From NCBI GenBank assembly GCA_010093485.1, contig MU001505.1, positions 27,375-91,374 of the forward strand: 64,000 bases of DNA, written 5' to 3'. Position numbers and translations under genes: made by a program. The DNA comes from Karstenula rhodostoma CBS 690.94 (taxonomy: Eukaryota; Ascomycota; Dothideomycetes; Pleosporales; Didymosphaeriaceae). Below the pieces are notes generated by a model. The model saw nothing but the letters and a program-made list of their open reading frames with translations, was not told the origin of the DNA and did not search any database. Positions 51,091 to 61,904 of the stretch are shown here, piece by piece. Position 1 is the first letter of the stretch; every line of letters begins with the position of its first letter.

Positions 51091-52700
51091 ATGTTCTCCC
51101 TTCAGTCTGTCTGTCTTTACCTCTTCATTCTATCTTCCTTGGTGTCCGGATTCACCCATCCTGGTCTGCTAGTGAGCGATGCAGATATTGTTCGCATCAA
51201 GGCCAAGATCTCTGCTCGCAAAAACCCCTGGCAAGCCTCTTGGGACAAACTAGTGGCTCTGGAATACTCGCAGCCATCATACACTGATAACGCGGTGGCT
51301 AGCGTTCATCGGGGCACGGTGGATGGAGTGGCGGGGAATGCCGACTTGCTCTGGCATGACGCTGCTGCTGCTTTCAATCTTGCGCTTCGATGGAAGATCG
51401 AAGGCAGTGTAACATGCGCAGAGACGGCATCTAATATCCTCGGAGCCTGGGGACGAACTCTAACATCCCTCGAGGTTAGCGATGACCAGTACCTCACGGC
51501 GGGTCTCCAAGGATACCAGCTCGTAAACGCCGCAGAGCTATTACGAGATTATGCCCCCTTCGAATCCAGCGGCAACGCCCAGTACTTCATCGCCATGTTC
51601 GAGAAGATATTTCTCGCCAAAAATCTTTTCTTTCTCAATCATCAGGCCCCATCCGAGCATAACGTCCGGCATTTCTTTGCCAACTGGGAATTGTGCAACA
51701 TGGCATCTGCGATGGCGTATGGCATCTACACCGACAACGTCACGATCTACGACTTCGCGGTCGACTACTTCAAGGCCGGCGACGGCAACGGCGCAATAAA
51801 CAACGCCATCTCGAACCTCGTTTCCGAGACCGGGACCAGCGCCACCCTGGGCCAACCCCAGGAAGCAGGACGCGATCAAGGCCACACAGGGCTAGACTTC
51901 CAGCTCTTCGGCGTCGTTGCTCAGCAAGCCTGGAATCAAGGCGACGATCTCTATGGCTACAATAGTAGTCGCATTTTGCTCGGGTAAGACTCCCCTTCAG
52001 TATGTAAAAGTGTTTCGGCTTATTAGCTATGATTTACAGAGCGGAGTACTACGCCCGATACAATCTTGGCAACGACGTCCCTTTCGAGCCATACACCAAC
52101 GGCATTGTCTCGTATACCGCTGTCAGCCCCGCTTCCAGAGGCGCGATACGGCCAACATGGGAACTGCTCTACGCGCATTACGTGCAGATTAAGGGCCTGG
52201 ACGCGCCCTGGACCGAGCTGTACAAGAACCATACGATTGAATCTATGGGTGGGTTTGAAGGCGGTGCAGGCTCGTGGGGCGAAGGGTCGGGGCACTACGA
52301 TGGACTCGGTTGGGGCTCGCTGCTGTATCACTTGGATGTGGCTGATGTTCCGGCGGTGTCTTCTACAGTCCCAGCCGTGTCGTCCACTGTCCCGGCCGTG
52401 TCGTTCACTCTGCCAAGCTCCCACTCTACTACAACGTCCGATCTTCCTAGCCCGTCACGTACCGCAAGCCGTATTGTTCAATCGAAAGAGCCAGCGACGG
52501 TGGCCTCGGTCTCTAAAAGCGTTCCTGTCGAGCCCCAGGCTACGAAGTCTGAAGAGACCAGCCGTACATCAACACTTTTAGCGTCGCATTTGGTTTCGGG
52601 AGTGCATCCTACTCTAGGGCCCGCCTTACATACTTCCTGCCAACCGCCTATTACTAAAACAGTCTACCAGCTACCTACCACTATAATAGTTTATGACTAA
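51091..52700 (+). CDS. Secreted alginate-lyase-domain polysaccharide lyase
   Basis: Two exons (51,091-51,983 and 52,040-52,700) flank a 56-bp intron (GTAAGA...TTACAG) and give 517 residues. The start chosen opens a hydrophobic signal peptide (MFSLQSVCLYLFILSSLVSG). An upstream in-frame ATG at 51,019 would bury it. The catalytic part shows the alginate_lyase-type fold motifs NWELCNMASAMAYGIY, EAGRDQGHTGLDFQLFG and, after the intron, YNLGNDVPFEPY. Enzymes of this family cleave uronic-acid polymers by beta-elimination; in fungi the target may be glucuronan or another glucuronic acid polymer rather than alginate. The last ~130 residues are a Ser/Thr/Pro-rich tail, probably O-glycosylated, starting with three VPAVSST repeats. 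Confidence 0.85.
52347..52409 (+). repeat. 21-bp coding repeat, three units
   Basis: Three in-frame 21-bp units (type GTCCCGGCCGTGTCGTTCACT) encode VPAVSST/VPAVSFT at the start of the Ser/Thr-rich tail of the lyase. Being in-frame and nearly identical, they are a likely site of length variation between strains. Confidence 0.85.
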
Positions 52701-53965
52701 AAGGTTATCATAGGGACTATTAGCCCGCTATTTAAGAAATTTTAAGCTAGGCTAGAGGCTTACAGCCTTACGTGGATATTGTATTCAATATTACTTAGAG
52801 CTTCTATCCTTCCAGTATTCAGAACGGATTTGCCTCGTTTCTGGCAGTGTAACCGTTTCCCGAAGATGAACATCTATCGGTTCCGGTCATGCTTTAACCA
52901 ACAATTGCACAACACACTTATGTCCACCGTGGGCGACAAGTGTTTCGGCGACTGCGCAGATCTCCTTGACGTTGCGGGGTCGGTATCATCTTACCAACTA
53001 CCGGTGGTTCTCGGGCAATAAACCCTGATAAGGGAGACTTCATCGATGCAGCTATCAGATGACTCAAACGCTACCGAAACTCCATTCCAGATTAAACACA
53101 TGCTGTCTTGAGCTCTGAATGCGGGGAATGCGAACTGAGCCCATGTTACGAGGTCTCGCACATCGCAACGAATAATGGAACAACAAGGCTCATATGAAGC
53201 TGTGCCTAATGTTAAATCTTCCCCTCTAGCATTCTCTGCGTGCGCAATATATACCATGGAAGTATGTAATTATTTCGGACAGTATATCAACCTTCAAATG
53301 AAACCTTGGAAGATCGTACTTCTCGCCTTTATACGTGAACTAGATGAGTTCCAGGAATGACTGTTTTCTGGTACGATACTGTTCGGGATACCAGGTGATT
53401 AGGCACAAATTGTAATCTACCCACCCATGCTATGCTATGGCCGAGACCTGCGCCCAAGAGCTGTGCCACCAGGCCGCAGATGTGCATGAACTGAAAGTTG
53501 AGTTGTAAAGGCTGCCTGAAACTGCACGTTCTGGCTACGGAAGACACGGACTATTCTAAGAAAGAGTATTTTTTTTAATGAGATACACGTTAACCTTCTC
53601 GTCTTGAAGGCAGTGTTTTTTCACACGGTTTAGCTCAGTCTATGGGCATGCATTGCATGCAAATGAAGACTAAAACCCCACACCCCTCCCACTTCAGCCG
53701 GATATCTGTGGACAACATATTCGCCATACATGCAAGAATCACGTCAAAGATACCCAAAAACCTGGGTACACCCCGAGGTCTCCGCGTCTCAAACCACGTG
53801 TGCTATTCTGACTACCTGGGTAATCTCGAAGTGAGCACCTGAGAGGTAATCCCATCGAATAAAACCTGATTACAGATTAGCGGCTGCGTCACAAAGGCCC
53901 CAACCGCCTCTTGCCTTCCATCCGCAGGGCATCCCACACCCATAGCAACAGTTGAGTCGCTGTAT
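52701..53965. other. Intergenic region, no gene recognised
   Basis: Short frames on both strands show no domain, signal peptide or intron structure. The first ~60 bp after the lyase stop are locally A+T-rich (TTTAAGAAATTTTAAGCTAGG). The region otherwise appears unremarkable. Confidence 0.5.
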
Positions 53966-54844
53966 ATGAAGGTGGCAGAGCAACACCACGAACGAATAGT
54001 ACCCCGCCTCCGCCAAAGGTACCATTGCTTGTGTAGGACGCGCAAATACCTTTATCTATTCCAGGATCACATACCGAGTAGAACTTGTGGAAGATTCTGA
54101 TCTGGACTATATCGTACCACGCATGTTCCAGGCCATGGGAAACGACTATGAGTTCATGAACGTCATGTGGCCAGGTCATCATACGCCAGATGGGCAACGC
54201 AAGATTGTGTCACGTTTACTCGCCGGAAAGAATGCTGCTCCAAATACCAAATGGATCAAGGCTGTAGCGGTAGACACGGGAGAAATTGTTGGGTTCGCCA
54301 TGTGGACGGTCATTGATCAAAAAAAAGCCCCTAGAAGCCGATGTCGATGGACCTCCTGGCACGTGGGCGGACGAAGAGGAGAAGAAATACTGTCGGGCAC
54401 TGCATAGATCCCTTCTTGCGCCTAGGCGGAAGGCTATCAGAGAGAACGAGTTGCCCATCATCTGTAAGTGCGAGGGCAAGGCTGCAACCGTCGAGCTGAA
54501 CACATGCTTACATATACAGTGATCAATATGATGGCCGTTTTTGTAGAACATCAAAAAAAAGGAATCGGAAAGCTATTGTTAGACTGGGTACTACAAATAG
54601 CAGATGAAATGAAAGCATTGGTAAGTTGCACGCATACAAGTTTGAGTTCAGTCAAAATGCTTATCTGAGGACCCAGTGCACTCTAGAAGGAACATTGACA
54701 GGACAGAACCTCTACCGCAAAGGTGGCTTTGCTGTAGAGCAAGACATAATCATTGACGCTGGCGAAGAATATGCTGACCGACCCAAGGATCACGTTCTCT
54801 TCATGGTTCGGCCTCGGGGTGGACCGAGTTCAACAAAGATCTGA
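53966..54844 (+). pseudogene. GNAT acetyltransferase, one-base frameshift
   Basis: Four exons fit: 53,966-54,018, 54,065-54,463, 54,520-54,620 and 54,677-54,844, with introns of 46, 56 and 56 bp. They total 721 bases, one more than a multiple of three. The surplus base lies in the eight-A run at 54,319-54,326: before it the frame reads GFAMWTVIDQKK, and after it PLEADVDGPPGTW in the next frame. With seven A the protein would be 239 residues. The third exon holds the acetyl-CoA-binding signature (NMMAVFVEHQKKGIGKLLLDW), and the last holds the LYRKGGF strand-loop typical of GNAT ends. The acyl acceptor is unknown. It is either a recently broken gene or a homopolymer error in an intact one; I lean to the latter. 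Confidence 0.8.
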
Positions 54845-55447
54845 ACGTCCGGTATTACAACAAGTGGCATAGCGAATACATGTTTGATCCGAGCTGGACC
54901 GTGAGTGGGATGGGCGAACGAGATCGGAACCATGTTTGTGTACTAGAGTGCTAAGTTAACTAGTACGGTGGAGGTTATAGGGTGCACTTGATATCGGAAG
55001 CAGCAAGCCTTTTCACGCAATTTAAGAACGACCAACTTATGATTTGCAACGATTTCTTTTATAAACCTTGCTCGTAAAAGGAAGTCATGTATAGAGACAG
55101 AGGCTCCCCTTGACTGGGTTCTGGGAACTTCATGGTGGAAAATGGTGGCCGAACCGGGTGAAAGTATGTCTTGTTTGAGAGAATTTGAGTGATGGAGAAA
55201 AACCTATCTTGATTTATAGACGTGAGTTGGTATAAGTACTTCCTTGAGCACTCTCATCAACTTTGTTCAGGTTGCATAGTGTGGCACAGTGCCAGCTTTT
55301 GCTTGTTCCCTTACAAGCTCACTGGAGCGTTGTTGACTTCAATTGGCTGCAGAGCAGATCAAAGCTTATCCTAAACCACAAGGCAGTGATATTTTTGGTT
55401 CTTGCCCTATTCCGTTATGTTAGTATGTCTAAACGCAGTTGACTATA
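54845..55447. other. Intergenic region, nothing recognised
   Basis: No frame with coding character is visible on either strand. It lies between a plus-strand gene and the 3' end of a minus-strand pseudogene, so it probably holds two terminators only. Confidence 0.5.
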
Positions 55448-56035
55448 TCAATAATATAGTCTAGCGCTATATTTCTTTTGTGTGTACATGTCCCAATCTA
55501 GCTTTCTCCTCCCAGCTCGGAATTGTTCAACTCCAAATACTAACTCCGCATCCGGACTCATCATCTCCTGAAACGTCTCTCGAGTTTCCGAACCTCTGCC
55601 GCCTTCAAAAGCATTCAGTTTCACTAATTCTTTGCTCAACGTAGAAGCTCGTGGAGCGCAGGCCTTTAGTTCTATTCACAGGTCATCCAAAAGGCTCGGC
55701 AGTTGCTCTCTATCATCGGTCAATGTGGTCAAAATACCACGAGTACAAAGCTCGGGTGCCCTCACAGGGCGTAAGTTAAGCATGGCTTCGCACAAAGATG
55801 GTACGCCAAGATCTCTCACAACATATGGAGAGGTGGTCGCTGGACAGAGTCCAAGCTTTACCTCAGTCAGCGCTATGCAGGCATCCTTGACAGCGATTCA
55901 AATATCACAGGCCAAAGCCAGACCAACACCACCCCCAAACGCAGGTTCATTCAAGCATCCAATGGTCAATTGTTATGCACTGTCGATGACTTTGAAGAGG
56001 TGAACGAAGGCATTAAATAGGTGGAACAGGACCTA
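55448..56035 (-). pseudogene. Enoyl-CoA hydratase/isomerase family pseudogene
   Basis: One minus-strand frame reads continuously through three stops: TAA at 55,973-55,975, TGA at 55,898-55,900 and TGA at 55,676-55,678. Around them is a clear crotonase-family protein with GCLNEPAFGGGVGLALACDI (oxyanion-hole region), ALTEVKLGLCPATTSPYVV, and an MYTQKK end. The two TGA codons are one C-to-T step from CGA (arginine, as in the usual CDIRIAV). The N-terminal ~70 residues upstream of 56,035 are not recognisable. The parent enzyme would be a mitochondrial or peroxisomal acyl-CoA hydratase or isomerase. It is non-functional. Confidence 0.85.
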
Positions 56036-56360
56036 CCATGCAGTATCACCACAGGGGTTTGTCTCCGGATGCCGGCTGTGCCTTGTATGAGTAATTTCAC
56101 GTCGACGATTTAGTGATCGGCATCCGGTAGAGCCGTGTTGATTCGGCCCCCGGGGCGAGTGACCAATGTTTGGACTTTGCTCAACAGGCTTATAAAGTAT
56201 CCCTTGCAGCCAAGTCACTGCCGCCGATCATGACGTACTAGCTAAGCTCAGTCTCACCCGAACAGAATTGGGCTGTGTTGTAGATCTCGCATGTTTTATA
56301 TTCGAGTATGTCACGCTCTCCAGCAAGGTTTTCGAATCCTAAACAAAGTTACAGCAGAAC

Positions 56361-57103
56361 ATGAAGATGCATATACTTGCGCAACTCTCAGCCTTCGTCC
56401 TCTTCCTACAATATATACTGAAGGAGGCTCCCCACAGTTAAAGTAAACAATACCCGCAGCTTCTGGTTACAGAACACTTCTAACCAACTGCAGCGAAAGG
56501 AACATCGCAGTCGCGTTCTTCAGTGACAGCGACTCAACATCGTGCGACAGCGCAGATACATCTAAAGCTCTCGTTCTCACCACGCGCACTGTCCCGGCCT
56601 CATTCACATGTTTCAATTCCGCTGATCTCTTTTCACAATCCAACACCACGGGGTCTACGAACGGTAGCACACCGTTCTCTAACCCGGACAAATTGGAGCT
56701 CCCCAATCGCGTCGACTGGCTCATTAGTAATCTCAACTACGACTCCAAGACTAACTACACACACGTGTGGTACGAGCAGAATGGAACGACCAGTAGGTTA
56801 GAAGAGGGCATAAATCGACGATGTGTATTTTATGTCTATGCATTTGAGGATTGCGAGCAGGTAGGCTTCGATTGGGAGAAATATCCTTGGTTCGAGAGCA
56901 GCTGTCAGACAAAGGAGGGCGGGCAATGCAGGACGGTCCCAAATACTATCAAAAGCTTTGATTTGAATAAAGCAGATGAATACAACGCAGAGCATGGAAG
57001 GTGCGAGACTTGGGCGTATATGGGTGCTGCGACGCGTTTAGAGGGGCGGTCCGTCTTGTTGAATGTCGCAGTGGTTTGCGCGACACTGTTCCTATCACTT
57101 TAA
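56361..57103 (+). CDS. Small cysteine-containing secreted/surface protein, 5' end unsure
   Basis: The frame ending at 57,103 is open back to about 56,440 and encodes a protein with at least seven cysteines (for example FTCFNS, RRCVFYV, EDCEQV, SSCQTK, GQCRTV, GRCETW), two NxT sites and a hydrophobic C-terminus (SVLLNVAVVCATLFLSL) that suggests a GPI-anchor signal. Just upstream, ATG at 56,361 opens a good signal peptide (MKMHILAQLSAFVLFL) in another frame. An intron with donor GTAAAC, branch TCTAAC and acceptor TGCAG (about 51 bp) lies between, but the first exon meets TAA before the donor and the frames do not join. Either a different first exon or an indel is involved. No known domain was recognised. 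Its place beside a repeat block fits a fast-evolving surface protein or effector, which is inference. Confidence 0.5.
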
Positions 57104-57662
57104 GGTGATCTGAAAGCGGCGAGTCAGTATGGCATGAGTCGCCTGTGTAGGTTTAATACAAAATCAGGAGCACTTTGAGTCAAACTACAAGATTACACGT
57201 GCGGAGGAACTTACAGTTCAACTATTCCCGTTGTCATTACGCACACCCCTCGTTTCCTTACAACTATAAAACCCATTTGTCAGATTCAGTACAGTACACT
57301 ATCTATGCCGGCTGTGTGTGTGTCGGCGCGCTATCCTGTAAGTTGAGCTCTCGCGCGGTCGAAGAAGTCGGATCTGTGCACACACGTTTTGGCTATGGAA
57401 GCCTATGCCAAAACACCAACTTTGATTTGCTAGACACGGATGCCAAGACCCGGTTTTCTCTGTCGTGCGATAGGTTGGGGCATTCCTAGCGAGATCATGT
57501 GGGGCTGAGTCAGGGAGGCCGTGAGGCTGCTGCCTTGAGGCTTGGCGAGACCACCTAACTCAGTTTCAATGGTAACACATTTTACCACTCATAATCTGAT
57601 TTGGGGAAGCCTATTTACTGTCACAATTATCTCGCTTTCTTTGTTTAGTGTGTCAAACGGCT
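57104..57662. other. Intergenic region, no gene recognised
   Basis: A frame at 57,175-57,489 begins with TTG and lacks any domain or signal peptide, so I do not call it. Otherwise nothing is visible. Confidence 0.5.
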
Positions 57663-59401
57663 ATGATCGATCTCGATGAAGTCAGCAGCGGTTTCACCAA
57701 CAACGACAAACAGATAGCACCTGCGTTTGAAGGTCAGCACTCGAGACCAAAGCGTGATTGCGCTCGAACATTTTGGCTGACATATGGTTAGATTACAGTT
57801 TCGATGCAAGGTGGTGGACTGGACCTACCCACAAGATAGAAAGACGTCTTGCGCATGTTCCAGATGTTACAAACGGGTTAGCAGTTCTCGTGACGACGGG
57901 AGCCTTCTGTCCGATCCACAAAGGACATTTGCAGTTGCTTGAAACAGCCAAACGGACATTGGAGTCACGGGGCATGACAGTTTTGGGCGGTTACATCTGT
58001 CCAGACCATGATCAATATGTGTCATCAAAGATCGTGCTCGGGTCGCTTTCCGCAGCCCAGAGATTGGAGCTATGCGAGCTTGCGGTAGAAGAAAGCGACT
58101 GGCTCATGGTCGACCGATGGGCAGCGATCTACGCTTCGGGGGCGGTCGGTTTTACAACGATTGTTAACCACATCGATAAGATGATCAAGCAGCACGTGAC
58201 GACGACGAAACCCATCCAAATAGTTTACACGTTCGGTGGAGACAATGCAATGTTTGCGTTCTCGTTCGTCGCTAGGTGGTCCTGCATATGTGTGCTTAGG
58301 CCGGGCAGTTTAGCCCGTTTCAACGACACGACCGCATACGATTCACTTCGAAAGAACCCGAGGATCATATTTAGTCGTGACACCACGGCTCAGCTGGATT
58401 CGACTTCCGTACGCAATGGTGATTTTTCTGGCCTTTTGCCGAGGGTTAGGGCAAGATATCTCGCTATGCAACGAGCAGAGCACGATACCTTCTCGGTAGG
58501 AGATCCAAGCCTTCCACCCTCCATTGATACACATCATCTCAGGAAAGAAGGACTTTGGGCCATTCATCCGTTTCTCCAAAAGTTGAGTGGAAGTCCTGAT
58601 GATTTAATCAAAAACTACGAGTCATTCTGCGAAAAGCTACAACACGTCTTCGAACTAGCCTTTCACTCCAGAGCCACAGTCCAATCGATTAAATTGCAAG
58701 ATCAACAAACTAAACTGGACGAACTACTCTCTCAGCATGTCAATATCATAAGTATCGATCCGTGCCTTTCTGGAAGTCACAATATAAGCTTGTGGCATGC
58801 TTCGAAACCACTCGTAAAGGCATCGGACGCGATGATCACACCGCTGGAACAGATACTGGACGTAAAGCAGATCGATCAAGCTAAAGCTGGCGCATACACT
58901 GTGCTAGCTGGGTCTTTTCCGATAGACGCCGAGACAGAACGTCTGATCACAAAAAAACTGCCCGGCGATTGCAGCATCGTCAAATATATTTCTCATCTGG
59001 ACCTGATTTCTTCGGACAGCGGCGACATGGCGAACACATCGATGACGAAATACAACAATATTATCAACGCCCGAGACTACCTTGTGGGATCCCACGAAGG
59101 CGGAACTGTGCTTCAACTAGGCGAAGCGCGTCTAGTCCGAGCACCGAACATCATACCCTATGTTCGACCGTCCCACCGAGCTCATGTTGACGTAACGGTA
59201 GAAATGTGGTTCTCGCGGGAAGTGTGGGAGCTGAATCATCGGTTCTTCCACGCTGTCGGGGGCGGCCTGGTGGTGAAGGATATGGCGGTCGGTTTCCAGG
59301 CGTTGTGTGAGGCTCAAGGGTTTCCGGCGGATATGCCTATGACCGATTTATGCGACTGGCATATCGTAGCCTTTGAAGACATGGAATATGCTGAGGCTTG
59401 A
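57663..59401 (+). CDS. NMNAT-like nucleotidyltransferase with unknown C-terminal domain
   Basis: Exon 1 (57,663-57,732) starts MIDLDEVSSGFTNNDKQ. A 59-bp intron (GTCAGC...GGTTAG, branch GCTGAC) leads to exon 2 (57,792-59,401), giving 559 residues. At 60-69 is GAFCPIHKGH, the GxFxPxHxGH nucleotide-binding motif of the cytidylyltransferase/NMNAT superfamily, and at about 227-233 is STSVRNG, the ISSTxxR-type second motif. FGGDNAMF lies between them. The enzyme should transfer AMP or CMP to a phosphorylated acceptor; nicotinamide mononucleotide is possible but not shown. Residues ~270-559 match no family I recognise (RKEGLWAIHPF, YLVGSHEGGTVLQLGEARL, HVDVTVEMWFSREVW). It is far longer than ordinary NMNATs. 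No signal peptide is visible, so it is probably cytosolic. Confidence 0.82.
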
Positions 59402-59913
59402 GATGATCGAGGAGGTATACATGAGAGTTGGCGCAAGCCGCTGGTTTTGGTGCTCGTGACTGGTGCATTCTACTGTAAGCTGCATCTGCTAAACACCGAA
59501 AGGTTATTGGAACTTGAACGCTTTTACTTGTAATTATCTATCGTCGCACAAGGACTGACACTCTCGCACTTTTCGTTGTTTTTCCAGGATCTCAGCTTGG
59601 GCCTTTCAGTCCTCCCCCCCTTTTAATTTCCAAGCTTGGTTTAAAGAATGAGCATATACAATTTTGTATCATAGCTCAACTTTCAATTGATACAAGACCT
59701 TGGAGAAGCCCACACGGCCAACCAACCAGAAGCTGCCGGATGACGAACAGGCGATGAATAACATTTAATATCAAATGTGATACTTCGCACGCTTTTGCAA
59801 GCTGCGGTAAAACTCAATACATGCACTCTGTGGGTTGCTAAAACACAAAGATTAAAAATAAAAAAAAACACTTTCAATACAAGGTCATATGTTCCTCACG
59901 TCCTGCCTTTCGC
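59402..59913. other. Convergent 3' intergenic region
   Basis: It separates two convergent genes and has no coding frame. A+T-rich strings with AATAAA-like runs (for example ATTAAAAATAAAAAAAAAC near 59,850) could serve as polyadenylation signals for the transporter on the minus strand or the transferase on the plus strand. Confidence 0.45.
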
Positions 59914-61904
59914 TCAATTCTCGCCAAGTCTAAATTCCTCATTCTTTCCTACAAGTGATGCAGAATTCGTGTCTACATGTACCGCCTCCAACACGACAGC
60001 ATCAGCAGACCACTTCCGGTCTTTGCGAAAGCACAGAAAGAACACGCAGCCCGCTGCAAAACCTACTATTCCCAGACTAGCATACGTCCATACCATATAG
60101 GGGTCTTGCGAGACAGGGGCGAGAGCAATGCAGATGGCAGCTGCGATGCCAATCGTGATCCAAAACAGCGCAGATATGAACGAACGAAGACTGTGGAAAG
60201 AGTTGATTAGTCTCAGTTATCTACCATGCCGGGTTGTTTTGACTTACTTCACCGGTGCTTGCGTGAAAGCCAGCCCAAGGCCGGTAATGATGACGAAAGC
60301 TTCCGAGAAGGCTACGAGGATGTACGATGGCGCTTGGATCCATACGTGGATACTATTGGGCGCGGACTTGTAGATGAAGTGCTGTAGTACGCTAGCGTAC
60401 ATCATAGAGATGGAGACCAAGAGGAAGCCGACGAAGATTCGGGAGACAGAGTCGAAGTCGATCTTCATTTTCTGTAAGCTGGGGTATACAACCACTATTT
60501 GGCTTTTGTCCGTTATGGATCTTCATTTAAGTGCAAAGAATTTTAGCCTACTGTCAAGTGATGGAATAAAGATAATGAGCGCAATCGAGTCCAAGTTCTG
60601 GAGCAGGTCGTTTGGCGTGCCGTATAGCGCCATTTGACCAGCTTGGGAGATGAGATTATTCCATATCTGAGTCCAGAAGATGAAGTAGAATAGGAAGAAC
60701 AAGAACATCTGATGTCTGAGAGTTAGCTTGTGATTCCCAAATTGATCACCGACGCAGTCACTCACCTTGCAGCTTTTGACACCTTTCAGAATGCCTTCGA
60801 AACAGGCATCGGTATATCTGGCCTCCTGGGCAATCTTGTATTTACCATCGTTGTGATTTCCAGACAACGTGGAGGGCTTGGCGTTTTGAAAACCTTTCTC
60901 GCGGCAAGCGATCGTAACAGTCTTCACAGCATCCACGATCGCAGAAGATTGGGGAGGGACTTTGACGTATCGTTTGTGACCGAGGAGAAATACGCAGAAG
61001 GAGATAACGGTAACACTGACCATATTATCAGCTTGATGAGACGTTGGTGTGAGTGATGTTTGACTCACATGAGAGGGATGAGATATGCAAGCCAGAAGAA
61101 ATGCTTTGCTTCCACGTTGACAGTGATCAGCTGGGAGAGCGCTCCCACATTCACTACCCAGTAGAACCAGCTGAACAGCTTTTGTACGGTAAGCTCTGGA
61201 TCGATCACAACCTTTTCGTCGGTTTTTAGAATCTTGATTATTGGCCGTGCATTCTGGTACTGCTCGGCGCACATAGGGGTAACATTGGCCTTGATGCCGC
61301 CAGTTCCTAGACCAATGGTGATCATGGCTGCAATCAAGCCTCCGAAACCTGCTCCATCTTGGATCGCAGATGGTGTCGCCGTCGGCACGAGTATAATAAG
61401 GCCAATGGTGTATATGCCCGAGGCTACAAGGATAGCTTTGAACTTGCCGAGATATTGGTCGGCCACGATAGCCCCGATGATAGTAGATCCGTAAGCCCAG
61501 AACTTGAAGAAGTTTCCAAGCGCTGTTGAAGTCGCCTGGACTCTCCCCAAAGCGCCCGGTAGGTCTGAACCAGGGGCATACGGGTTACTATCAGTCGTCA
61601 GTTGGGGCCAGTATCCACAGGCCATACTCTGCATACTTGATATGATTTTGCATGGGACCACTGAGACCGAAGTATGTAAATCTCTTGCCTAGCTACACAA
61701 ATATCATTAGATGTCTCCTGGATATGTCTAGGATTGACATAATTTGCCACTGACTTCAACTGCTAAAATGAGAAGCGCGATCTTTGGCAGGTTGTCTGCG
61801 ACCCGACGCAGTGTTGCATACTCCGAATCGTTCGGCGGTGCCTTCTCATCGAGTATTGGCTGTCGATTGATATTGACATCTTGGATCTCGATGTCTATAG
61901 CCAT
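59914..61904 (-). CDS. POT/PTR2-family proton-coupled peptide transporter
   Basis: Seven exons join in frame: 61,904-61,755, 61,692-61,637, 61,587-61,069, 61,015-60,766, 60,708-60,552, 60,494-60,248 and 60,190-59,914. The six introns are 49-62 bp, each with GT and AG ends. The product is 551 residues. Family marks are RFTYFGLSGPMQNH in the first membrane segment, GLGTGGIKANVTPMCAEQY (the PTR2 signature), LFSWFYWVVNVGAL and HVWIQAPSYILVAFSEAF. It imports di- and tripeptides with protons across the plasma membrane. The ExxER motif of the first helix reads E-L-G-K-R: the second glutamate is lysine (AAG, one G-to-A step from GAG). This position takes part in proton coupling, so activity may be altered. 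No stops or frameshifts were found. Confidence 0.9.

Noticed and set aside
55632..56003. Plus-strand frame of 123 codons
   Set aside because: It is the complement of the crotonase-family pseudogene, whose minus-strand reading has clear family motifs.
56320..56345. B-box-like GGTTTTCGAATCC
   Set aside because: It does not match the B box closely and no A box or cloverleaf arms lie upstream.
57175..57489. Possible small protein with several cysteines
   Set aside because: It starts with TTG, has no signal peptide, and no intron or domain supports it.
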